This document shows, one piece after another, positions 35,101-41,857 of a stretch of DNA of 41,857 nucleotides (position 1 is the first letter of the stretch; the number at the start of each line of letters is the position of its first letter). The stretch is from the NCBI GenBank assembly GCA_023953695.1, contig JAMLJG010000021.1, forward strand, positions 1 through 41,857. The letters are read 5' to 3'. Under the pieces are notes generated by a model. The model had not been told where the DNA came from. It made no database searches and saw only the letters and a list, made by a program, of their open reading frames with translations. Both the position numbers and the translations under genes were made by a program. Origin of the DNA: Kiritimatiellia bacterium. Its GTDB lineage: Bacteria > Verrucomicrobiota > Kiritimatiellia > CAIVKH01.

Positions 35101-35162
35101 TCGTAGTACGGCCTGCAAATCACCGGACTCTCGACCGGTTGGATGAGGACGGGGTCGCTCAT
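32133..35162 (-). CDS. Type III-like restriction endonuclease subunit (Res, helicase-nuclease)
   Basis: A 1,009-residue cytoplasmic ATP-dependent restriction subunit. Superfamily 2 helicase motifs are present: motif I KMATGSGKTVVMSMLIAWAF (about 168-187), motif II VLNDEGHHAY (about 300-309, DEGH), motif III-like DLSATPF, and motif VI LLCEQVVGRGLRRMNY. Near the C-terminus FEPDYILRMKSGKTMILEMKGEKNDQD (about 929-955) is a PD-(D/E)xK nuclease site: the pattern D-x(n)-E-x-K is complete. The N-terminus (ICRPYYEPTHYWEYDKNTGRA, GRRPASYWY) recalls the BPTD_3080-type family of restriction enzymes. The start ATG (35162) overlaps the fic stop (ATGA), proving coupled translation with fic; the longer upstream frame lies inside fic. 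It should cut DNA lacking the modification made by the mod product. Confidence 0.88.
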   Translation of the reverse strand: MSDPVLIQPVESPVICRPYYEPTHYWEYDKNTGRAQKMEGRRPASYWYKDPSADIRRGQMTLELEEDRRDLVCVNKLRADVKRWRASNWEGATNVTKDLLRHWWRKDRTRRFFFCQLEAAETIIFLNEIRGYRRDGKRGQPRWNPEFSDSDFDLLWNSEGSPEPITRYGSKMATGSGKTVVMSMLIAWAFCNRARVPSDERFPHAALIVCPNLTIKERLQVLRTDSRGEDYYSQFDVVPPQYRDLIRTGKVLVTNWHFFAPESEHSEGGKSFAVVKKGEETDEAFAKNRLGELFERGPLMVLNDEGHHAYRPKPMTAEEARKADAEAKKDREEATIWVQGLDRINKACGIKFCVDLSATPFYIGGSGFPEGEPFPWIVSDFGLVDAIESGITKIPRLPVSDTTGQPDPKYFRLWRNITKDLAPAQRLSNKRPKPDVVWERAQDALVQLAGEYKKTFDAIQQASDTALKAPPVMIVVCDNTDIAQVFFENTSGQSEVESIPEDADNDDEEPTRRRKRSKSIVTYGSSKVFPELFQNDKGRLWTIRIDSKRLEKVESEDPDATRDEAAKELREIVNTIGRLGKPGQDVRCVVSVAMLTEGWDANNVTHILGVRAFGSQLLCEQVVGRGLRRMNYTPDPQTELLPEEYVDVYGIPFSVIPYKGKPSRTPPDRPVNHVYALPERAAYEIRFPNVEGYVYALRKPAIRADFSNIERFILEPEKTPTATFLRIITDHVEGSPAGKGLGPFYEANREQYYAQTHLQQIEFEIARQIVAALVGEGSQAPVRGSAKTRGLARHELFPQVLRIVRGFVGKKVDFRGANPCELGLEKYVRRIKERLLDAIVPDDHDGEMPILPILNRYKPLGTTADVDFTTKRIVHGTERSHVNAVVLDSSWEQTAAFYLEQQRDHVFCYARNDRPFLLIPYEYEGVQHHFEPDYILRMKSGKTMILEMKGEKNDQDRAKHQAARRWVTAVNNWGRLGTWDFRECRDPQMLPKLLAQSESPIMRTSGSAT

Positions 35163-36181
35163 GGCAGACCCCCACCCGGCGCAAGGCGATAACGTCCGCT
35201 CTTCTTGGTGCCCTCCCGAACGACAAGGCCGGCTTCGAGCAAAGGATTGAGCAGGTTCAGCGCCCCCTGCTTGGAAACGCCGATGGCGGCCCATAGTTCG
35301 GCGGGTGTCATGGGACCCCGTTCGCGCAAGAACTGCAGAAGTTGCTCCTGCCGGGGACGAAGAACCAGCCTGGGCGCCGCCGCTTTGGCGGCAAAGCGCT
35401 GAATTCGATTCCAGACATTGGCCAGCGTGTTTTCAACCCCCTCCGCCGCGTATTCCAGCCACGCCGACAAATCCTCACCGCCCCCACGAACATCCTGTAG
35501 TGCCTTGTAGTAACGGGGCCGATCATCCCAGTAAAACTCGTCCACGGAAAAGATGTGATGCGTGTCAAACCCGCGACGGTACAGTTCCCACAGCGCCAAG
35601 GCGCGCCCAGTTCGTCCATTCCCATCGGCAAAAGGATGGATGGCCTCGAAACGATAATGAAGAATGGCTGACGACAGTACCGGTGACAGCGCACGAGACC
35701 GGTGATTCCACCACTCCAGCAATTCGAACATCAAGCCGGATACATCTTCCGGCGGCGGCGGAACATAAGGCCCGACCTTCACCCGGATGGTTCGATAGCG
35801 CCCGGCCTCGCCCTGATCCATGACTTTGCCCGCCACAATCCGATGCAGTTCCAGAACATCTTCGTGAGCAATGGTCTTCTTTTGAACATTCTTCTCAATG
35901 AATCGCAAACCGGCAAAATAGTTGACCACTTCCCGACGAGCGCGATCTGGAACAGTTGGCAGTTCCCGTCCTTCCTCGACGGCCCGTACCTGCTCCAAAG
36001 TCAACGGATTGCCCTCGATCGCCGTCGAGGAATGAGCATTTCTGGCCCGCGAGTCCATCTGAAGGGCGGGGATCCACGCCACATCCACTGTGGCGGCAAG
36101 GATCCGCTCCCGCAGAGCTGAAATTCGCTCAATCTGCGTCAACAGATGCGGCGTAATCGAGAATACCGGTTCAAAACTCAT
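35159..36181 (-). CDS. Fic-domain protein with winged-helix C-terminus
   Basis: A 340-residue protein from the ATG at 36181; a TTG at 36229 would add 16 residues. The Fic core has the full catalytic motif H182-PFADGNGRTGR, which transfers AMP or another nucleotide monophosphate onto a hydroxyl of a target protein. The N-terminal autoinhibitory helix is present as SSTAIE56GN. Its Glu normally blocks the ATP gamma-phosphate, so the enzyme should be held off until released. After the core, WLEYAAEGVENTLANVWNRIQ and a C-terminal winged helix (about 270-335: LLQFLRERGPMTPAELWAAIGVSKQGALNLLNPLLEAGLV) suggest DNA binding. This architecture resembles Fic regulators. It sits between mod and res, 81 bp after mod and overlapping res by 4 bp, so it is made with the restriction subunit. 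Its target is unknown; control of res is a reasonable inference. Confidence 0.88.
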   Translation of the reverse strand: MSFEPVFSITPHLLTQIERISALRERILAATVDVAWIPALQMDSRARNAHSSTAIEGNPLTLEQVRAVEEGRELPTVPDRARREVVNYFAGLRFIEKNVQKKTIAHEDVLELHRIVAGKVMDQGEAGRYRTIRVKVGPYVPPPPEDVSGLMFELLEWWNHRSRALSPVLSSAILHYRFEAIHPFADGNGRTGRALALWELYRRGFDTHHIFSVDEFYWDDRPRYYKALQDVRGGGEDLSAWLEYAAEGVENTLANVWNRIQRFAAKAAAPRLVLRPRQEQLLQFLRERGPMTPAELWAAIGVSKQGALNLLNPLLEAGLVVREGTKKSGRYRLAPGGGLP

Positions 36182-36262
36182 GCCAGCAAAATGCCATATT
36201 AGTCCACTATGAGTCCAGTTATCAGTCAACCGCCTCGACTTGTTTCGCTCTCTGCAATAAGC

Positions 36263-39200
36263 CTAGTCAGATTTCCCATCCAGCCGGTGCACCCTCAAAA
36301 CCTCATTCCCGCGCGGGTCAATCACCTTGACCGCAATCCTTCTGTGTTCGCCCTCCGGGAACGGAAGCGAGACCGTGCCGGATAACTTGGCGAAAGCATC
36401 CTCGTCCAGTGTCCCCCCGAGCGCCTTGCCCAGTTTCTCCCACGCGCTCTTGTCCGGGAAAAACGCCTGGCATACGCAGAAACACCGTCCGTCATAATCG
36501 CTGTCCAGAAACCACGCCGCGACCTTCTCCGCGCCCGTCGAGCGCACGGCGTTCGTCACCGGGTCGTAAATGTCCACGCCTTCCATGCGGACGATCCATT
36601 GTCCATCTTTCTGCCGTTCGGGTTTCGTTCGCGGCGCACCGGAGACCGTGAAAAGCTGGCTGGAAACGGTCGTCTTCAGCAGGTCGCCCATGTTCACGTC
36701 CGGTCGAATCTGCGCCATGTGAATCCGCAGTTTCGGATCCGGATCGTCCTGAATCAGCGCCTGCGCCGCGCCGTCGAAACTGAACGCCGCGAAAACGAGA
36801 TCGTCGAACCCGCCGCGCCGCGCCCGGCCAATCCCTTCTTCGACGATCAGTGCGTTCAACGCGCCGTATTGCGGGCCGACGATCACCGCCACCAACCGCT
36901 CCTTCTTGTCGCCGTTGACCCATGTCCCGCGCGCGTGGATCGAGGGATTGCCGGTCTCAATCTCCAGCGCCGAAAAATTCATCACCTTGTTATCCGGGAA
37001 ACGCACCCCGTCCTCGCGCAACAGCCGGACCATTTTGTCCACGTAGGCTTCGGCGTTTTGCGGATCATCTCGGATTTCCAATCCTTGGAAGTCATCGGCA
37101 TCCTGATTTCCAAACGTTGGAAGATTTTCCGGCGCGCCCGTGATCGGTGAGTCCTCTTCATCGTCAATGGACTCTTCAGCCGGAATCACGCCCTCCATCG
37201 TGAACGGACCCGACACGCGGACCTTGCCCTTTTCAACAAACGGCTGGTCCACCAGCTCCTCCTGGTCCGCCCGCGCGGCGATGCATGCGTTGACCTCGTC
37301 CATCTTCGCCCGCCACGCCTTGCGATATTCCGTCAACGCCTCCTGCAACGCCTTCGGCCAGTCGGGATCGGTATCGAACGGGACCTCCCAGTGTTCGAAT
37401 TTTGGATTTTCGATTTTGGATTTTGGAATGGGAAGAAGCCAGCGGCGGCGATCGGCGTCCGTGATTGCCTTCTTGCCTTCGGCCTTCTGCTTGGCCGCTA
37501 GTTTGAGCGTGAGTTTTTGGCGAATGTCCTTGGTGACAGTCTTCAAAGCCTTGTTCAGCGCCGCGAGCCTCTCGTCGAGGATCGGCTCGTGCTTGTCGAA
37601 AATCGGATCCAGCGCCTGATTCTGCGCGATGCTCTTCAGCGTGACGTGCGGAACGGTCTTGCAATCGAACGTGCACGAGCCTTGCATCTGCCCCGCGGGA
37701 TCGGTCAACCACGGCCCGTCCGGATTGCGCGCCACATCCTCCGCGCTGGTATGGCGCAACTTGAAAAAGTCGAACTTCGCCGTCAGCAACCGCTGACGCG
37801 CAATCGCAAGCGCCACCCGGCTCACATCCATCGTAATCCACCGCCGCCCCCAGTTCTCCGCCACATACGCCGTAGTGCCCGAGCCGCATGTCGGATCGAG
37901 CACGAGATCGCCCGGGTCGGTGGTCATAAGCAAGCAACGCTCGATAATCCGGTGAGCAGTTTGAACCACGTAGACCCGATCTTGGGTTCCTGCTGTATCT
38001 GTCCATGTATTCCCAAGCTCAAAAGCGGCAAAATCGTCCAAGTAGCGAACGTAAGACAATCTCTCGCCTTGTGGTTGCAACCGCTCTGCTTTCGCGAGCC
38101 TCTGCATCCCTTCGGCGACCGTTGTCCAGCCTCGCGATCCGGGAGGGACGAATTCATCTCCGTGCACAAATACGGGAAAGTACATGGCTGTGCCAGGGCC
38201 ACTTGGCCGCCCCTGGCGTTGTGATGTCACGTCGCCCAATCGAAATATGCGACCATTCTCGGCCAAATCTGAATCGGACAATCGGTTGCGAACACCATTA
38301 GGCATCTCAACAAATTGGTACATCCCACTTGCTTGGCCGCCGACGGCCTTCACTCCAAAGATCGATCTATATCGTGTGGATTCTGAATTCTTTCCGTACC
38401 AGAGAATGTAATCGGAAGTCGAAGAGATGAATCTCGATGTCTGACTTGATGTCTTGGAGAACGAAATTACGCCAATTGCATTCTGAGGCCCAAACACCTC
38501 ATCCATCAGCGCCCGAACGCGGTGCAGGTTCTCGTCGCTGATCTGGACAAACACGCTCCCCGTGTCTGTCAGCAACTCCTTGCACAGCAGAAGCCTGTCG
38601 CGGAGGTACGACAGGTAGGAATGGACGCCGAGGGTCCAGGTGTCGCGGTAGGCTTTGACCATTTCGGGTTCGCGCGTGAGGTCGTCGTCCTTGTCCTTCA
38701 CGTCGCGGCGGCCGACTTCGGGCTGGAAGTTGCTGGCGTATTTGATGCCGTAGGGCGGGTCCATGTAGATCATCTGGACCTTGCCCGCCATCGCTTCGCG
38801 TCGGGCGAGTGAGGCCATGACCGCGAGCGAGTCGCCCAGGATCATTCGATTGGTCCAGTCCATCGGGTGTTTGTAGAACTGAACCGCCTCGCGGTATTCG
38901 TGTTCGGGATCGGCGAACAGATCGCGTTGCACGTCCAGCCGCTTGGCGACTTTCAAAATCGCCTGAGTTGAAATGCGTTCGTAGATATTCAGCGCGACGG
39001 GGTCGGCCACGCACCATTGTTGTTCGCGTTTGCCCGCCCATTCCAGCCACGGTTCGTGATTGCGAAAGGCTTCTTCCAGAACGGACAATTCGTCCGGCGT
39101 GAGTTTCCGTTTCCCGGCCTCGGCGATCAATTTTTCGATCCGGTCGGCTCCGCCGGTGGCGTCGAATTGGAGCTTGGGCGCGAGGTGTGGATTGTAGGCC

Positions 39201-39340
39201 CATTTGAGTTTCGGTTCCTTGGCGATTTGGCCGCGCGCCGCGAGACCAGCGGGCGGGATGTTCAGGCGGGTGACGCCCTTGTGACGATAGTCGAGGGCTT
39301 CTGGGTTCGTCTTGACGCTCGATATCTTCTTTTTCGCCAT
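36263..39340 (-). CDS. Type III-like DNA methyltransferase (Mod), adenine- or cytosine-N specific
   Basis: A 1,025-residue amino-methyltransferase that protects and recognises the restriction site. MIYMDPPYGIKY (about 187-198) is motif IV, and DLVLDPTCGSGTTAYVAENWG (about 476-496) is the AdoMet-binding motif I. The order DPPY before motif I is that of beta-class N6-adenine/N4-cytosine enzymes, the class of all type III Mod proteins. The long segment between them is the target-recognition region. From about 520 to the end is a large C-terminal part not typical of small Mod subunits; it includes an acidic linker at about 715-755. The start 39340 (AKKKISSVKTNPEALDY) has GGAGG 12 nt upstream; ATG 39352 is an alternative. 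Two repeats are translated in frame: heptamers at 37397-37427 (PKSKIENPKF) and the paired palindrome at 37076-37122 (PTFGNQDADDFQGLEI). mod, fic and res are in order on one strand. Confidence 0.9.
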   Translation of the reverse strand: MAKKKISSVKTNPEALDYRHKGVTRLNIPPAGLAARGQIAKEPKLKWAYNPHLAPKLQFDATGGADRIEKLIAEAGKRKLTPDELSVLEEAFRNHEPWLEWAGKREQQWCVADPVALNIYERISTQAILKVAKRLDVQRDLFADPEHEYREAVQFYKHPMDWTNRMILGDSLAVMASLARREAMAGKVQMIYMDPPYGIKYASNFQPEVGRRDVKDKDDDLTREPEMVKAYRDTWTLGVHSYLSYLRDRLLLCKELLTDTGSVFVQISDENLHRVRALMDEVFGPQNAIGVISFSKTSSQTSRFISSTSDYILWYGKNSESTRYRSIFGVKAVGGQASGMYQFVEMPNGVRNRLSDSDLAENGRIFRLGDVTSQRQGRPSGPGTAMYFPVFVHGDEFVPPGSRGWTTVAEGMQRLAKAERLQPQGERLSYVRYLDDFAAFELGNTWTDTAGTQDRVYVVQTAHRIIERCLLMTTDPGDLVLDPTCGSGTTAYVAENWGRRWITMDVSRVALAIARQRLLTAKFDFFKLRHTSAEDVARNPDGPWLTDPAGQMQGSCTFDCKTVPHVTLKSIAQNQALDPIFDKHEPILDERLAALNKALKTVTKDIRQKLTLKLAAKQKAEGKKAITDADRRRWLLPIPKSKIENPKFEHWEVPFDTDPDWPKALQEALTEYRKAWRAKMDEVNACIAARADQEELVDQPFVEKGKVRVSGPFTMEGVIPAEESIDDEEDSPITGAPENLPTFGNQDADDFQGLEIRDDPQNAEAYVDKMVRLLREDGVRFPDNKVMNFSALEIETGNPSIHARGTWVNGDKKERLVAVIVGPQYGALNALIVEEGIGRARRGGFDDLVFAAFSFDGAAQALIQDDPDPKLRIHMAQIRPDVNMGDLLKTTVSSQLFTVSGAPRTKPERQKDGQWIVRMEGVDIYDPVTNAVRSTGAEKVAAWFLDSDYDGRCFCVCQAFFPDKSAWEKLGKALGGTLDEDAFAKLSGTVSLPFPEGEHRRIAVKVIDPRGNEVLRVHRLDGKSD
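37076..37122 (-). repeat. Paired-palindrome element, copy 3, inside mod
   Basis: TTCCAA-TCC-TTGGAA (37076-37090) and TTCCAA-ACG-TTGGAA (37108-37122), 32 bp start to start. It is read in frame in the acidic linker of the methyltransferase, between EESIDDEEDSPITGAPEN and RDDPQNAEAYVDKM. Its spacer shares GTC--CG----C--GAT with copy 2. Confidence 0.92.
37397..37427 (-). repeat. Heptanucleotide tandem array in mod
   Basis: Plus-strand units GAATTTT, GGATTTT, CGATTTT, GGATTTT and a trailing GGA: four 7-bp units, two of them identical. Coding strand CAAAATC-type units translate as SKIENPKF. Seven is not a multiple of three, so gain or loss of a unit would shift the mod frame. Confidence 0.85.
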
Positions 39341-39733
39341 TGCTGTCACCATCCTCCGCCATGCACGCCGCCGACCGAGCGGCAACGTTCCAGATTGGAA
39401 GTATATGGCTCGGATGTCCTTTTGAAAGCCCGAAGTCCCCTTCGCCGCAAACCGATAGAGGCCGTCTTCAGCGCGGGGAAATCCTTGAGGTGGGATTCCC
39501 CGCGCAAGGGACTGGTGGGGGGTCTTTCTTGCCGCCGATCAGGCAAATGGCCGCGATGATTCCAACGGCGCAGCCGCCTCCGCCAAGGCTGCGGCTCGGC
39601 ACGACAGCCTTCGCTCTCGGCAACCTGGCTCTAACCGACGCAGGTTCGGGGTGCAGAACCATCAGTAATGCGGCGCCACGGAAATTGACGCGATGAGCAA
39701 ACGCGAGGCGATCATGAAATGTCTCTCTCGCGG
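39341..39733. other. 393-bp stretch between mod and recD; hairpin, no clear gene
   Basis: Holds a 13-bp palindrome TTCCA-GAT-TGGAA (39388-39400), similar to but shorter than half of the paired-palindrome element. It also holds a perfect 10-bp stem GCGCGGGGAA/TTCCCCGCGC (39471-39480/39496-39505), extended inside by ATCC/GGAT with a mismatch. The hairpin lies about 130 bp upstream of the mod start and could be an attenuator or the recD-end terminator. Short frames on both strands (for example MSKREAIMKCLSRG at 39693 plus) match nothing I recognise. Confidence 0.5.
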
Positions 39734-41536
39734 TTAGGTGGATGGGTTGGGTTCGGGAGTGGATGCGGGGATGTTGAGTTGTTCCCGGAGGCCCATGCTG
39801 CGGGCGGTGAGGCGGGTGACGCCGGATTTGAAGGTGCTGGGTTCGCACCAAAGATCTACGCCGGTTTCGGTACGGGTGAGGCCGGTGTAGATGAGTTCGC
39901 GGGTGAGGATGGGGCCCTCTTGGGTGGGGAGGATGAGGGCGATGTGGCCGAAGCCGGAGCCTTGGGCTTTGTGGACGGTCATGGCGAAGGCGGATTCGTG
40001 CGCGGGGAGGAGGCGGGTGGGGAGTGGCTGTTCGCGCGTTTCAAAGTGTGCGACGAGGTCGCCTTCTTCGTTGGGAAGGAGTATGCCGACGTCGCCGTTG
40101 AATAAATGCATGTCGTAGTCGTTTTTTGTCACGAGGATGACGCGGTGGTCGTAGAAGTCGCCTTTTCGATTGGGGAAGAGCAGGTCTTCGATGAAGGCGT
40201 TGATGCGGTTTGATCCGGTCGCGCCTCGTCGCAGTGCGCAGAGTACGCGAAAGGCGGAGAGCGCTCGAAAGGCTTCGGCGGGTGTCTTGGCGGCGAGGAA
40301 GGGCTGATAGCGCGCGCGGACGATTTCGGCAAAGTCTTTTGGAACGTCGCGGGGCGTGAACGCGGTGGCGTCATGAAGGGTGACCTTCTTGTTGGCGGTT
40401 CCGATGGATGGATCGGCGACGAGTTTCCACGCGCTGTCCGCATCGCCGGCTCGCACGGCTTGGCTGATGGGGGTGACGGCGGAGTCCGCGTCGAAGCGTT
40501 TGCTTTCGGTCAGTTCTACGATGCAGTGGCGCAGGGCGGTTGCCTCGCAGAGTTCTGCCATGACGCTGCCGGGATCTACGGATGCCAATTGGTTCTTGTC
40601 GCCGAGCAGAATCAGGCGGGTCAGCGGCGTGATGGCGTCGAGCAGTTTTGCCATCTTGGGGAGGTCAATCATGCTGGTTTCGTCAATGAGGACGATGTCG
40701 GCGAGGAGCGGGGTTTCGTGGTTGTGGCGGAAGTAGGGGGAGTTGCGCTGATAGCCCAGGAGGCGCTCGAGGGTGGATGCGGGTTCCCATAGGATTTGAC
40801 TGGTGTGTGTGGAAATCTCGCTGCCGACACTTTCTTGCAGGCGCGCGGCGGCCTTTCCGGTTGGCGCGGCCATGCGGACTCGAAGAGGCGCGGTGTTTCC
40901 GGCTTGCGCGACGAGCAGTCGAAGGAGGAGCGCAGCGATGGTTGTTTTGCCCGTGCCGGGCCCGCCGGTGATGATGGTCAGTTGGTTTTTCAGACCTTGC
41001 TGCACGGCGTCCAATTGGCTCGGGGTGGGGCGAAATTGGCCTTCGCGTCCGAAGGTGATGGTTGCGAGCTGGATGCGAAGTCGGGCTGGTATGGGAGTCG
41101 GCTTCTGCTCCGCGAACGCGCGCAGTTTATTGGCGACGCGCTTTTCATAGTTCCAGAAGCGGCGCAGATAGAGGCGATTCCGTTCGAGGATGAAGGGGAG
41201 ATTCGACTTCCCCGAGCCGACCCATTCGGGGCAGTTGAGCAGTGCGCGTTGGGCGTCGGGTGGGGAAGGGAGCAATGCAATCTGCTTTTCACGGGCGGAG
41301 GTCTGCTCCTCATCCTCGCGCCGGATGCGATCGAGTTGCCACCAGCGGTCGGTGTGCAGATCGAGGCAGACGTGGCCTTCGTTTGTGACGCGCACGGCGA
41401 GGGCGAGGAGCGTTTTTATTTCCTCGGAGGGCGGATTCCCCCGCGCGAGGAAGGTGCGAATGAGGGATTCGATCAGGTGCACATCCAGATCGCGCAACAA
41501 CCCGGCTTCATAAAAACTTTTCATGCTGAAGCTCAT
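39734..41536 (-). CDS. recD: Exodeoxyribonuclease V alpha chain, RecD helicase
   Basis: A 600-residue 5'-3' helicase subunit of RecBCD, which processes double-strand ends for repair and degrades foreign linear DNA. The N-terminal domain has LALAVRVTNEGHVCLDL (about 45-61). Superfamily 1B motifs are Walker A ITGGPGTGKTTIAALLLRLL (about 184-203), AAPTGKAAARLQESV (motif Ia), VLIDETSMIDLPKMAKLL (motif II, about 282-299), ILLGDKNQLASVDPGSVMAELC (motif III) and FAMTVHKAQGSGFGHIALILP (motif V-like, about 512-532). The family's usual HKAQGSEF is GSGF here. The start ATG 41536 has GGAGG 6 nt upstream and overlaps the recB stop by 4 bp (ATGA), so the pair is coupled. recC is not visible and may lie upstream of recB. 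Confidence 0.95.
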   Translation of the reverse strand: MSFSMKSFYEAGLLRDLDVHLIESLIRTFLARGNPPSEEIKTLLALAVRVTNEGHVCLDLHTDRWWQLDRIRREDEEQTSAREKQIALLPSPPDAQRALLNCPEWVGSGKSNLPFILERNRLYLRRFWNYEKRVANKLRAFAEQKPTPIPARLRIQLATITFGREGQFRPTPSQLDAVQQGLKNQLTIITGGPGTGKTTIAALLLRLLVAQAGNTAPLRVRMAAPTGKAAARLQESVGSEISTHTSQILWEPASTLERLLGYQRNSPYFRHNHETPLLADIVLIDETSMIDLPKMAKLLDAITPLTRLILLGDKNQLASVDPGSVMAELCEATALRHCIVELTESKRFDADSAVTPISQAVRAGDADSAWKLVADPSIGTANKKVTLHDATAFTPRDVPKDFAEIVRARYQPFLAAKTPAEAFRALSAFRVLCALRRGATGSNRINAFIEDLLFPNRKGDFYDHRVILVTKNDYDMHLFNGDVGILLPNEEGDLVAHFETREQPLPTRLLPAHESAFAMTVHKAQGSGFGHIALILPTQEGPILTRELIYTGLTRTETGVDLWCEPSTFKSGVTRLTARSMGLREQLNIPASTPEPNPST

Positions 41537-41857
41537 GCGGGGCCTCCGAAAAATGAGGAAAGCGCGGCCACCAGCTCGCGTGAGGGCTCGTCGCTAAAGA
41601 CGCCGCGATGGGTCTTGCCGTCCATTCCGCGCACGAAGAGATAGAAGACGCCGCCGAAGTGCGTGTCGAAGTCGTAGCGCGCCAAGCGCGTGGCGAGGAA
41701 GCCGTGAAGCGCGACGGAGTAGATGAGGTATTGCAGATAGTAGGCGTGCGCATCCATTTCGGCCGCTATTCCGGCGTCGTCGAATCCATCGGCGCGGCCC
41801 ACGAGGCGATTGGATTTCCAGTCCACAATGTAGAACTTGCCGGCGTGCTGAAAGACG
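41533..41857 (-). CDS. recB: Exodeoxyribonuclease V beta chain, RecB C-terminal nuclease end (cut by window edge)
   Basis: The last 107 or so codons of recB enter from the right edge. AGKFYIVDWKSNRLVG holds the D-x-K nuclease motif of the RecB C-terminal domain. It is followed by YYLQYLIYSVALHGFL (the Y-x-x-Q-L-x-x-Y motif) and the tail GGVFYLFVRGMDG. The upstream part with helicase motifs is outside the window, so completeness cannot be judged. It precedes recD in the common recB-recD order with a 4-bp overlap. Confidence 0.93.
   Translation of the reverse strand, partial: VFQHAGKFYIVDWKSNRLVGRADGFDDAGIAAEMDAHAYYLQYLIYSVALHGFLATRLARYDFDTHFGGVFYLFVRGMDGKTHRGVFSDEPSRELVAALSSFFGGPA

Noticed and set aside
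1..41857. CRISPR array, transposase or integrase
   Set aside because: No regularly spaced direct repeats of 25-40 bp and no transposase or integrase motif seen on either strand.

Overview
The window looks like a chromosomal segment of a GC-rich, Gram-negative bacterium of the PVC group, most likely Verrucomicrobiota or Kiritimatiellota. This is an inference. It rests on a giant secreted lamin-tail/CotH/beta-helix protein, a second secreted protein with a short verrucomicrobial-style C-terminal module, outer-membrane barrels, a tripartite RND efflux pump and the general gene repertoire. No rRNA or taxonomic marker beyond single housekeeping genes is present.

Layout. 0-7.2 kb (minus strand): start of a sugar-phosphate isomerase/epimerase, rpsU (short, GTG start), a UDP-glucose 6-dehydrogenase and the giant surface protein. 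The last two carry about ten single-base frameshifts packed between about 1.45 and 2.71 kb. 7.6-10.8 kb (plus): polar amino-acid ABC importer (binding lipoprotein, permease, ATPase) followed by an RmlD-like reductase. 10.9-15.1 kb (plus): secreted CBM20-like/esterase protein, TerB-DnaJ (DjlA-like) co-chaperone, lytic transglycosylase and a multi-pass membrane protein. 15.2-17.6 kb (minus): Fe-S type purF and an outer-membrane barrel with a textbook terminator. 18.0-20.7 kb (plus): small barrel, an exonuclease domain carrying a signal peptide, and a glycosyltransferase-like protein. 20.7-25.0 kb (minus): thrS, infC (AUU start), a coiled-coil periplasmic protein, an MBL-fold hydrolase and a YfcE-like phosphoesterase. 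25.3-31.8 kb (plus): tetR and an AcrA-AcrB-OprM type efflux operon. 31.9 kb: tRNA-Pro(UGG) with a perfect inverted repeat built on its 3' end. 32.1-39.3 kb (minus): a mod-fic-res cassette, that is a type III-like restriction-modification system with a Fic protein between methyltransferase and restriction subunit. 39.7 kb to the end (minus): recD and the 3' end of recB.

The most unusual signal is a short dispersed element that no gene explains. It is two 15-bp palindromes, TTCCAA-N3-TTGGAA, separated by exactly 17 bp (32-bp period, about three helical turns), present three times (10895-10941, 21216-21262, 37076-37122). One copy forms the start of a secreted esterase's signal peptide, one is intergenic, and one is translated in frame inside the type III methyltransferase. 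That methyltransferase gene also contains a heptanucleotide tandem array, so it has acquired two different repeats within 350 bp.

The tRNA-Pro, the hairpin-rich tail behind it and the mod-fic-res cassette next to recBD together look like a defence island at a tRNA attachment hotspot. No integrase or second attachment repeat is visible in the window.
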